Source: Oscillospiraceae bacterium (lineage in GTDB: Bacteria > Bacillota > Clostridia > Oscillospirales > Ruminococcaceae). From it: DNA of 9,230 nt. Of the stretch, positions 1 to 5,661 are shown one piece after another. The position numbers and the translations under genes are program-made. The stretch is from NCBI GenBank assembly GCA_029240015.1, contig JARBTU010000049.1, positions 1-9,230 of the forward strand, written 5' to 3'. The notes beneath the pieces were generated by a model. That model worked only from the letters and a program-made list of their open reading frames with translations, did no database searches and was not told where the DNA came from. How positions within the stretch are numbered: the first letter of the stretch is position 1; every line of letters begins with the position of its first letter.

Positions 1-74
1 TGTAAAAAGTCCAAAGTTTTTATCGGGAATTCTAAGATTTATTTTTGGGATAAAAAAAGAAGAAGTTTAGAATA

Positions 75-120
75 CATATATAAGAGAGCTGTTTTGAAAA
101 AGACAGCTCTTTTATATATG
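75..120. terminator. Bidirectional hairpin terminator
   Basis: Positions 75-92 pair with 103-120 in an 18-bp stem containing one G-T wobble, around a 10-base loop (93-102). The core is AGAGCTGT against ACAGCTCT, with flanking AT pairs that can act as the U-rich tail on either strand. It most likely ends transcription from a gene left of the window and insulates the gene at 196. The structure is seen directly; its termination role is inferred. Confidence 0.75.
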
Positions 121-129
121 TATCAGGGG

Positions 130-135
130 TATAAT
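130..135 (+). promoter_or_regulatory. Possible -10 element for the 196-483 gene
   Basis: A perfect TATAAT lies at 130-135, just after the hairpin at 75-120 and about 60 bases before the start codon at 196. At 17-bp spacing the -35 position (107-112, CTCTTT) is a poor match and falls inside the hairpin. If this promoter is real, it is activator-dependent or weak. In DNA this AT-rich, TATAAT can occur by chance. Confidence 0.3.
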
Positions 136-195
136 AAAAATTAAATGAGAATATATTTTTATATATGACGCATTTTGTTTTCGAGGTGATACATT

Positions 196-483
196 ATGGT
201 TGCCAGAGTGATGGAATTTAGAAATAAAGAGGTAATAAATATAAAGGACGGAACAAAATTGGGGTTTGTTGATGATCTGGAGATAGATACGGAAAGCGCA
301 CAAGTGTTATCTGTTATTGTTTTTGGCCGCTTAAAATGTTTTGGTCTTTTTGGAAGAGAAGATGACATTATAATATGCTGGAAAGAAATTCAAGTTATTG
401 GTGAAGATGCAATTCTGGTTTGTTTTACAAATGAGCCTAAGAAACCTCGAAGAAAAGGTTTTTGGAAACGAGTATTTAAGTAA
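196..483 (+). CDS. YlmC/YmxH-family PRC-barrel protein
   Basis: This 95-residue protein matches the YlmC/YmxH family, small single PRC-barrel proteins widespread in endospore-forming Firmicutes and annotated as sporulation-associated; their biochemical role is not established. Family signatures are visible: the early block RNKEVINIKDGTKLGFVDD (residues 9-27) followed by LEID (28-31), then GLFGREDDIIICWKEI (50-65), the conserved loop before the last strands. The C-terminus (81-95) is strongly basic (PKKPRRKGFWKRVFK), a short tail beyond the PRC-barrel core. The ATG at 196 is preceded by GAGGTG at 183-188 with 7-base spacing, which supports this start over the internal Met at residue 6. The gene appears monocistronic, with hairpins at 75-120 and 565-593 on either side. 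Confidence 0.85.
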   Translation: MVARVMEFRNKEVINIKDGTKLGFVDDLEIDTESAQVLSVIVFGRLKCFGLFGREDDIIICWKEIQVIGEDAILVCFTNEPKKPRRKGFWKRVFK

Positions 484-501
484 TTATTCAAAGTTTGGCA
501 C

Positions 502-530
502 TTGACATATCCTAAAAAATAATATATCCT
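502..530 (+). promoter_or_regulatory. Possible sigma-A-type promoter with 17-bp direct repeat
   Basis: TTGACA at 502-507 is followed, after exactly 17 bases, by TATCCT at 525-530, which matches TATAAT at four of six positions. The 12-mer ATATCCTAAAAA occurs twice, at 507-518 and 524-535, 17 bases apart, so the -10 lies in the second copy. A terminator-like hairpin at 565-593 sits downstream, before the gene at 651. Transcription from here would meet it early unless there is read-through. Functional assignment is tentative. Confidence 0.35.
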
Positions 531-564
531 AAAAATATAAATTAATATCTAAGTGTATTTTTTG

Positions 565-593
565 AAACCGTTTTTGTCTAAAAACGGTTTTTT
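565..593 (+). terminator. Rho-independent terminator
   Basis: Positions 565-575 (AAACCGTTTTT) pair perfectly with 580-590 (AAAAACGGTTT) across the four-base loop GTCT, and the right arm continues into T residues to 593. This is a classic intrinsic terminator about 80 bases after the 196-483 gene. The left arm's complement also gives a U-run on the minus strand, although no minus-strand gene points at it. Confidence 0.8.
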
Positions 594-650
594 AAGAATT
601 TATAGAATAGAGATAAAAAGAACAGAAAGTGAAAAGATTGAGGAAAATGC

Positions 651-1118
651 ATGTCATTAATTAAATTTATTCCTAAGGTTTCCAAAGATTTTTTATTGTT
701 TCTTGCAAGTGTCGTGTGGGGATTTGCGGGATACAAAATACTTGGTATCGGAATCCCTTCTATGATAAATAACTGGAGTATTCCCATTGTTAATATTTTA
801 ATCTCGGTGATTATTTTTGGACTGTTTTTTAAATTTGTGTTTTTTAAAATGTTCAAAAAACACAAAAACAGAATTATGAGATATCAGCAAGACAGAGTTC
901 AAATGTTTGCCTTTTTTGACCTAAGAGGTTATATTATTATGGCTTTTATGATTACACTTGGGATAACCATAAGGAACCTTAATTTTATTAATCCTCTTTA
1001 TCTTGGAACCTTTTATTGCGGACTGGGTTCAGCTCTTTTAGGGGCTGGGATATGCTTTCTTACCGCATCAGTTACTAACTTATGCAAAAAGTTTAAATTA
1101 AATGAGGTAGAAGAATAA
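651..1118 (+). CDS. Unrecognised four-helix membrane protein
   Basis: I do not recognise a named family for this 155-residue protein. It is clearly integral membrane. Hydrophobic segments fall at about residues 13-34, 43-66, 91-109 and 116-144. A basic loop (KMFKKHKNRIMRYQQ, 67-80) lies between the second and third helices, and the C-terminus carries KKFK. By the positive-inside rule, both termini and the middle loop would be cytoplasmic. No catalytic motif or signal peptidase site is evident. The ATG at 651 has TGAGGA at 639-644; an ATG at 647 out of frame stops after five codons and is not the start. The stop is 17 bases before the ACT-domain gene, so the two are probably co-transcribed, but this does not reveal a function. 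Confidence 0.75.
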   Translation: MSLIKFIPKVSKDFLLFLASVVWGFAGYKILGIGIPSMINNWSIPIVNILISVIIFGLFFKFVFFKMFKKHKNRIMRYQQDRVQMFAFFDLRGYIIMAFMITLGITIRNLNFINPLYLGTFYCGLGSALLGAGICFLTASVTNLCKKFKLNEVEE

Positions 1119-1135
1119 AATCTGGAGGGAAAGTC

Positions 1136-1567
1136 ATGATTATAAAACAAATATCTGTTTTTGTAGAAAATAAGCCGGGAAGACTTGCTGAGATTGCAGC
1201 AGTATTAAAGAAAAACAACATTGATATCAGGGCTTTATCCATTGCAGATACAAGAGATTTTGGAATTTTAAGGCTGATAGTAAACAATCCTGACACGGCG
1301 ATTCTAGCGTTAAAGCAGACAGGATTTACTGTGTCAATTACCAATGTCATCGCAATTGGAATTGACGATCATCCGGGAGGATTGTTGAGTGCATTAGAGA
1401 CATTATATAGCAACAATATCAGCGTCGAATATATGTACGCATTTACAGGCAGAGCGGAAGATATGGCTTTTGTTATCCTTAGAGTTGAAGACAATGTGAA
1501 AGCAATTGACGTTCTGCAAAAAAATAATATTACAATTTTAGAGAATTCACAAATATATAAAATATAA
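1136..1567 (+). CDS. Tandem ACT-domain protein
   Basis: This 143-residue protein consists of two ACT domains and nothing else. ACT1 spans about residues 1-70 and opens with a beta strand then NKPGRL (12-17). ACT2 spans about 71-143 and carries the equivalent turn as DHPGGL (78-83). ACT domains bind amino acids or other small ligands at their interfaces and usually regulate an attached enzyme; stand-alone tandem forms (COG4747-like) are known in Clostridia and archaea, often near aromatic-acid or 2-oxoacid enzymes, and are presumed sensors. Neither type of enzyme is seen here. A strong GGAGG at 1124-1128 lies 7 bases before the ATG. The gene probably forms a unit with the membrane protein just upstream and ends before the hairpin at 1590. 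Ligand and partner are unknown. Confidence 0.85.
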   Translation: MIIKQISVFVENKPGRLAEIAAVLKKNNIDIRALSIADTRDFGILRLIVNNPDTAILALKQTGFTVSITNVIAIGIDDHPGGLLSALETLYSNNISVEYMYAFTGRAEDMAFVILRVEDNVKAIDVLQKNNITILENSQIYKI

Positions 1568-1589
1568 ATTATTATCTTAGAAAAAATTT

Positions 1590-1624
1590 AACCCCTGATA
1601 TATGAATTTCATATATCAGGGGTT
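1590..1624. terminator. Bidirectional terminator between convergent genes
   Basis: AACCCCTGATATATGAA (1590-1606) is the exact reverse complement of 1608-1624, so the two arms form a nearly continuous 17-bp palindrome with a minimal centre. The CCCCTG/CAGGGG base is GC-rich. On the plus strand it is followed by ATTTATTT. On the minus strand it runs into AAATTTTTTCT. It can therefore serve both the ACT-domain gene and the minus-strand operon ending at 1690. Confidence 0.75.
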
Positions 1625-1655
1625 ATTTATTTGAGCTATCTAAAAATGGTCTTCT

Positions 1656-1687
1656 CTACTTCGCTAAATTTTTATTTAGCGAAGTAG
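1656..1687. terminator. Second hairpin, 3' end of the minus-strand operon
   Basis: CTACTTCGCTAAAT (1656-1669) pairs perfectly over 14 bp with 1674-1687, around a TTTT loop. It begins two bases after the stop codon of the isomerase gene on the minus strand. A U-tract follows it on the plus strand (TAATTTTTAC) but not directly on the minus strand. It may therefore be a 3' stabilising stem for the minus-strand mRNA, with the hairpin at 1590-1624 as the actual terminator, or a back-up plus-strand terminator. Confidence 0.6.
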
Positions 1688-1689
1688 TC

Positions 1690-2445
1690 TTAATTTTTAC
1701 TCAGACTACTCAAAAGATTTCTTGCCTGTTCAAGAGAGATTCTAATGCTATCAAACGGATCTATGATGATATCATCCTGCTCAATAGCTACCCATTCGAA
1801 TTTTCGTCTAACACATTCGTCCAAAACGGATTTTATATCAACAATTCCTGTTCCAACTTCAGTCATTTGTTTTGTTTCTTGATCTTTCATATCTTTTAAA
1901 TGAATGATGGAGCAACGTTCTCCAAGTTGATTCATCACTTCCACGGGATTTAAACCTACATGCTGCGCCCAATAAATATCTAGCTCAAAAGATAAATTCT
2001 CTTTTTGGGTATGGTTTTTAAGAATTTCCAACCCACATTGATTATCTTCCTGCTTTTTTAGTTCAAAATCATGATTATGGTATAACAACTCCATGCCCGC
2101 AGAATGAATCTTTCCGCCGATCTTTTCGCAAAACTCTGCAACTCTTTTATAATCATCCAAAGACTCATAATGATAGTGCGGAATAATAATATTCTTTGTG
2201 CCGATAATTTGATTATATTCAATAGTTTCGTCTAACCTTTCGGTCAAATCAGAATACCCAGTATGGCTTCCTTCTGATTCCAAACCCAAGTCAAGCAGAA
2301 TTTTTTTCAGTTCCTGCGCTTTCAATTCATAAAAGCCCGCAAACTCCACTCCATCATATCCTGCTTTACGGACTTTTTTTAATACTTCAGGGAAATTTCC
2401 ATCCACACAATTTCTGAGTGAATATAACTGAACTGCAAATTTCAT
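1690..2445 (-). CDS. TIM-barrel sugar phosphate isomerase/epimerase family protein
   Basis: This 251-residue protein belongs to the xylose isomerase-like TIM-barrel superfamily (AP endonuclease family 2), which includes IolE, IolH and E. coli YcjR-type ketosugar epimerases. It starts with the typical first strand FAVQLYSLR, followed by KKVRKAGYDGVEFAG (residues 23-37). The barrel continues with LLYHNHDFEL (120-129), ELDIYWAQHVG (154-164), IIHLKDM (180-186) and WVAIEQDD (218-225). By analogy, likely metal ligands are Glu154/Asp156, His182 and Glu222. GTGIVDIKSVL (198-208) is also typical of the sugar members. Length is close to the usual 250-280. The SD AGGAGGAC (2453-2460, minus) overlaps the stop codon of the preceding oxidoreductase, suggesting translational coupling. 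It is the last gene of a four-gene operon. Whether it acts as isomerase, epimerase or keto-glycoside lyase cannot be read from the sequence. Confidence 0.88.
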   Translation of the reverse strand: MKFAVQLYSLRNCVDGNFPEVLKKVRKAGYDGVEFAGFYELKAQELKKILLDLGLESEGSHTGYSDLTERLDETIEYNQIIGTKNIIIPHYHYESLDDYKRVAEFCEKIGGKIHSAGMELLYHNHDFELKKQEDNQCGLEILKNHTQKENLSFELDIYWAQHVGLNPVEVMNQLGERCSIIHLKDMKDQETKQMTEVGTGIVDIKSVLDECVRRKFEWVAIEQDDIIIDPFDSIRISLEQARNLLSSLSKN

Positions 2446-2458
2446 ATAAAATGTCCTC

Positions 2459-3511
2459 CTAAAATTCGCCTTTTACAGAAACACCGTTTTCTGCTGAATA
2501 AAAAGCTGCATCAATTACCTGCATGACACGAAGCGCTTGCAAAGGCGTAACTTTCAATTCTTGTTCACCCAAAACAGCTCCTGCAAAGTTTCTATAATAA
2601 TCACGACAATCTGTTTGGACTTGAGGCAGTTCCTCTTCAGTAATGGTTTCAATCGGTCTTGGTGCCATGGTTTTGGTTGGTCCGGCACTGGTATAAACGA
2701 TGCCTTCTTCCCACTTGAATTCTATTGTGTTGGCTTTGACAATTTTCCCGTTACAATCCCAATCGTTGATAACAAGCGTACCGGCATCTCCTGAAACATG
2801 CCACCGTGGAAGGTTAATAAAAGTATAGGTATCCACTTCAATAAGTGCGCTGATTCCGTTTTTAAACCGAAGCATTAACTTGAAATTGTCATCCACTTCC
2901 GGAAACTTGACGGACAAAAGATGTGCATAAACCTCAACAACGGGGCTGTCTACCAGCCACATCATCTGGTCAAGAAGGTGGATCCCCCAGTCATACAACA
3001 TTCCCCCACCGGCTTCTTTTACACAGCGCCAATCTCCCGGAACGCCCCGTGAGCCCTGTACCCTTGACTCAATGTAAAAAGGAGTTCCTATGATTGCGTT
3101 CTCAATTGCTTTTTTAACAATACGGAAATCACGATCCCATCTTCTGTTCTGGTGAACAGAAAAGATACTGTTCTGTTTCTCCGCCACGTTGATTATTTCT
3201 TCTAGCTCTTTTGCATTCATTGTCACCGGCTTTTCGCATATAACATGCTTTCCTGCTTTTAATGCTTGTATAGAAATGTCCTTGTGGAAATTATTCGGAG
3301 TGGCTATTAATATGATATCAATATTTTTGTCTGCCAACAGCGCGTCTAATTGTTCATACCGTTTTAAACCCTTCCCCTCCCCTTCTTTTCCCTTTTGTGG
3401 ATTGATGTCGTAACATGCGATGACTTCCATTACTTCATTTATGGATGAAATCTGGCTATGGTGAAAGCTCCCCATGCCGCCATAACCCACTATCCCGACT
3501 TTTAAACTCAT
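2459..3511 (-). CDS. Gfo/Idh/MocA family oxidoreductase (second copy)
   Basis: This 350-residue NAD(P)-dependent sugar or cyclitol dehydrogenase has the two-domain Gfo/Idh/MocA architecture. The N-terminal Rossmann fold carries GYGGMG (residues 9-14) and the acidic Asp35 after strand 2 (CYDIN), which suggests a preference for NAD. CEKP (92-95) supplies the catalytic Lys94. The C-terminal substrate domain has GGGMLYDWGIHLLD (168-181), in which Asp174 and His178 are the expected catalytic pair. The residues between 200 and 350 fit the usual beta-sheet domain. The ATG at 3511 has AAGGAGA (3520-3526, minus) at suitable spacing. It lies 23 bases after the ThuA gene and 13 before the isomerase. It is clearly divergent in sequence from the paralogue at 4271-5350, so the pair probably act at different steps or on different substrates rather than being a recent duplication. 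Confidence 0.92.
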   Translation of the reverse strand: MSLKVGIVGYGGMGSFHHSQISSINEVMEVIACYDINPQKGKEGEGKGLKRYEQLDALLADKNIDIILIATPNNFHKDISIQALKAGKHVICEKPVTMNAKELEEIINVAEKQNSIFSVHQNRRWDRDFRIVKKAIENAIIGTPFYIESRVQGSRGVPGDWRCVKEAGGGMLYDWGIHLLDQMMWLVDSPVVEVYAHLLSVKFPEVDDNFKLMLRFKNGISALIEVDTYTFINLPRWHVSGDAGTLVINDWDCNGKIVKANTIEFKWEEGIVYTSAGPTKTMAPRPIETITEEELPQVQTDCRDYYRNFAGAVLGEQELKVTPLQALRVMQVIDAAFYSAENGVSVKGEF

Positions 3512-3534
3512 TTTCTATATCTCCTTTAATCCAT

Positions 3535-4254
3535 CTATTTCTCTAAAGATGCAGGATTTGGGCAGGACAGTTCCTCTCTTCGCGCCAACGGTGTAGCCCA
3601 ATCTACAGCGTTTCTAAGGATCTGCTGGATGTTTTGATCATGATAGACAGGATATTCCTCATGTCCAGGCTGAAAGTAGAAAACTTTTCCATAGCCCCTT
3701 TGGAAAGTACAACCCGAACGAAAAACTTCTCCTCCCGCAAACCAGCCTAAAAACACCACATCATCCGGTTTAGGAATATCAAAAAACTCTCCATACATTT
3801 CTTCTCTTGGCAGCTCAATGTATTTATCAATCCCTTTAGCAATAGGGTGACTTGGATTCACATTCCATAATCTTTCTCTGTCGTTGTCTCTCCACTGTAA
3901 GGTACAGCTGGTTCCCATTAGTCTTACAAATGGTTTGGACAGATGGGCGGAATGCAGTGCGATAAAACCCATTCCTTTCAAAACAGCTTGCTGAATTTTT
4001 TCGGCAAGACTATCCGGCACTTCCGCATGCGCGGAATGTCCCCACCAGATAAGTACATCGGTTTGATCTAAAACTTCATCCGGCAATCCGCAATAATCTT
4101 CATCCAGCGTAGCGGTTCTGATAACAAGGTTTTCATTCATCGACAGAGCTTCTTTAATTGTATTATGGATGCCGTTCGGATACACTTTGCTGGCGGCATG
4201 ATTTTCGTCTTTTTCATGGCGATTCTCGTTCCATATGGTAACGTTTATACTCAT
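3535..4254 (-). CDS. ThuA-domain protein
   Basis: This 239-residue protein fits the ThuA family (class I glutamine amidotransferase-like fold), named from the trehalose-utilisation locus of rhizobia, where ThuA works with the Gfo/Idh/MocA dehydrogenase ThuB. Its exact chemistry is uncertain. Recognisable blocks are DVLIWWGHSAH (residues 66-76), GFIALHSAH (96-104), EEMYGEFFDIP (151-161) and GYGKVFYFQPGHEEYPVY (187-204); the His- and Glu-rich blocks are the conserved pocket of the family. The frame stays open to an ATG at 4320, but that would overlap the upstream gene by 50 bases and lacks an SD. The ATG at 4254 has GAGGT at 4261-4265 with 6-base spacing, so it is preferred. The gap to the upstream oxidoreductase is 16 bases. 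Lying between two sugar dehydrogenases supports a role in keto-sugar metabolism. Confidence 0.9.
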   Translation of the reverse strand: MSINVTIWNENRHEKDENHAASKVYPNGIHNTIKEALSMNENLVIRTATLDEDYCGLPDEVLDQTDVLIWWGHSAHAEVPDSLAEKIQQAVLKGMGFIALHSAHLSKPFVRLMGTSCTLQWRDNDRERLWNVNPSHPIAKGIDKYIELPREEMYGEFFDIPKPDDVVFLGWFAGGEVFRSGCTFQRGYGKVFYFQPGHEEYPVYHDQNIQQILRNAVDWATPLARREELSCPNPASLEK

Positions 4255-4270
4255 CTTTTGACCTCTTTCG

Positions 4271-5350
4271 TTAATCAAAATATACAGGCTGGCCGGTTTG
4301 CTGAGACTGATATATAGCATCTAGTATTTGGGTGACCGCTGCTGCCTGTTCCGGATAAACCACAAGCTCTCCTTTTCCCATAACAGCACGGACAAAAGTA
4401 TTGGCTTCTTCCACTCCCGCATCATCCGATGCTCCGTTATAAAAAGCTACGCCCGAAGATGAAAATTCGGGTTTTAACATATACTGCCTTCCGTTGGTTA
4501 CGCCATTGATGCGCAATCCGTCAAACATGTCCGCACCACCCTTGTCTCCGCAAAGAATGGTTTGTGCTTCACCAACTTCAAGTGTATTTAGTGCCCAGCT
4601 GGACTCAACAATTATCGTAGCACCATTTTCCATCACCACAAAACCAAAAGCACTGTCTTCAACGGTGAATTCATCTGACTTCCAATCTCCCCACGCGTTC
4701 CCTGTCTCTGTTTGTTTATTCAGTTTGTGATAAGTGGTTCCTACGGCATATTTAGGCTTATAATTATCCATCATCCATAATGTAAGGTCAAGAGCGTGGG
4801 TACCGATGTCAATAAGCGGTCCCCCTCCCTGCTCATATTCATTTAAAAATACACCCCATGTAGGAACTGCACGGCGACGAAGGGCTCTTGCTTTTGCAAA
4901 ATAAACTTCACCCAATGTTCCTTTGCCACACTCCGCTTTAAGGAAACGTGAATCAGGGCGAAAACGATTCTGATAACCAATCGTAAGGAGTTTTCCTGTT
5001 TTTTTTGCGGCTTCCACCATTTTGATGGCTTCACTATAATTAATTGCCATAGGTTTTTCACACATAACGTGCTTTCCTGCTTCCAGTGCAGCCACAGTAA
5101 TATTACTGTGAGAACGGTTCGGCGTGCAGATATGTACTGCGTCAATGCTGTCATCTTTTAAAAGTTCATTGTAGTCAGTATAGATTTTTGCCCCTTCTGT
5201 TCCATAGTCTTCTTTTGCTTTAACAGCTTTTTCTTCCACAATGTCGCAAAACGCAACCATTTGCGCTTCTTCAATTTTTTTTAAGGAAGGCATGTGCTTG
5301 CCGTTTGCAATTCCACCACATCCGATAATGCCGATTCTTACTTTCTCCAT
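4271..5350 (-). CDS. Gfo/Idh/MocA family oxidoreductase (first gene of operon)
   Basis: This 359-residue protein is a second NAD(P)-dependent sugar dehydrogenase of the Gfo/Idh/MocA family. The Rossmann nucleotide site is GIIGCGGIANGKH (residues 7-19), with Asp36 (FCDIVE) at the end of strand 2. The catalytic motif CEKP (97-100) contains Lys99. The C-terminal domain has EQGGGPLIDIGTHALDLTLW (173-192), with Asp181, His185 and Asp188 as the expected catalytic or substrate-binding residues. This protein keeps the canonical GGGPLIDIGTH form, while the paralogue has GGGMLYDWGIH. The start is placed at the ATG at 5350, which has AAGGAGA (5357-5363, minus) with 6-base spacing. The in-frame ATG at 5377 adds nine residues and has no SD. 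As first gene of the operon it may define the initiating oxidation step, but the substrate cannot be assigned. Confidence 0.92.
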   Translation of the reverse strand: MEKVRIGIIGCGGIANGKHMPSLKKIEEAQMVAFCDIVEEKAVKAKEDYGTEGAKIYTDYNELLKDDSIDAVHICTPNRSHSNITVAALEAGKHVMCEKPMAINYSEAIKMVEAAKKTGKLLTIGYQNRFRPDSRFLKAECGKGTLGEVYFAKARALRRRAVPTWGVFLNEYEQGGGPLIDIGTHALDLTLWMMDNYKPKYAVGTTYHKLNKQTETGNAWGDWKSDEFTVEDSAFGFVVMENGATIIVESSWALNTLEVGEAQTILCGDKGGADMFDGLRINGVTNGRQYMLKPEFSSSGVAFYNGASDDAGVEEANTFVRAVMGKGELVVYPEQAAAVTQILDAIYQSQQTGQPVYFD

Positions 5351-5448
5351 AAGAATTCTCCTTTCCGGTTCAGACAATATTAGTTTTTATTTTTGCTATT
5401 TACAGATTTAAAAGTTTGATATATTATTAGAAATATACCAATGATTTT

Positions 5449-5481
5449 ATTATACATTCTTCCATATAAAGATAAAGTCAA
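5449..5481 (-). promoter_or_regulatory. Candidate promoter of the sugar operon
   Basis: On the minus strand, TTGACT (5476-5481) precedes a perfect TATAAT (5449-5454). The spacer is 21 bp, longer than the usual 16-18, which would suit an activator-dependent promoter of the AraC-regulated kind, or may mean the -35 is coincidental. The implied 5' leader is about 90 bases. This is the best candidate seen, but it lies in AT-rich DNA. Confidence 0.35.
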
Positions 5482-5532
5482 AAAAAGATTATTTCAAGAC
5501 AAATATTGCGTTAATGAGGAGCATCAATTTAT

Positions 5533-5622
5533 ATGAGCAAACCTAAGATCAAGTTTGTTGATAACGAAGAGTTAAGAAATGAAACTGGCGAATGTACCAA
5601 TCATATCAGGTGGATGCGCTGA
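5533..5622 (+). other. Small open frame with SD, possible gene remnant or leader
   Basis: ATG at 5533 opens a 29-codon frame ending at TGA 5620-5622. It begins MSKPKIKFVDNEELRNETGE and ends CTNHIRWMR. GAGGAG at 5516-5521 lies 11 bases upstream, slightly far but usable. The first 20 codons look protein-like. After about codon 20 another frame, starting at an ATG at 5592, stays open into the first codons of the AraC gene and ends at 5684, as if one reading frame had been split by an indel. It could be the 5' remnant of a decayed gene, a leader peptide for the regulator, or chance. I recognise no family. Confidence 0.25.
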
Positions 5623-5661
5623 AAAAGTATCATATAGAGCCAATGAAGGAGATGGAGCCCC

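Larger units (their letters stand above)
5351..5661. promoter_or_regulatory. Divergent intergenic control region
   Basis: These 311 bases separate the minus-strand sugar operon from the plus-strand AraC gene and must hold the promoters for both. The left part (5380-5490) is very AT-rich and contains a perfect TATAAT reading toward the operon (5449-5454) and an imperfect AT-rich dyad (TATATT, spacer, AATATA, about 5421-5437). The right part (5510-5660) is less AT-rich and holds a 29-codon open frame with an SD. No clear -35/-10 pair for the AraC gene and no obvious catabolite-response element were found. The AraC protein probably binds here, but no repeated half-site pair is convincing. Confidence 0.45.

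Noticed and set aside
121..1624. Shared TATCAGGGGT at 121-130 and 1615-1624
   Set aside because: A ten-base match with no extended similarity; the second copy is fully explained by the hairpin at 1590-1624.
4255..4320. Upstream in-frame ATG at 4320 extending the ThuA protein by 22 residues
   Set aside because: It would overlap the preceding oxidoreductase by 50 bases, it has no Shine-Dalgarno, and the added residues precede the normal first beta strand of the family. The ATG at 4254 has a clear GAGGT.
5351..5377. Upstream in-frame ATG at 5377 for the first oxidoreductase
   Set aside because: It has no SD upstream, whereas the ATG at 5350 has AAGGAGA at ideal spacing and starts directly on the Rossmann strand.
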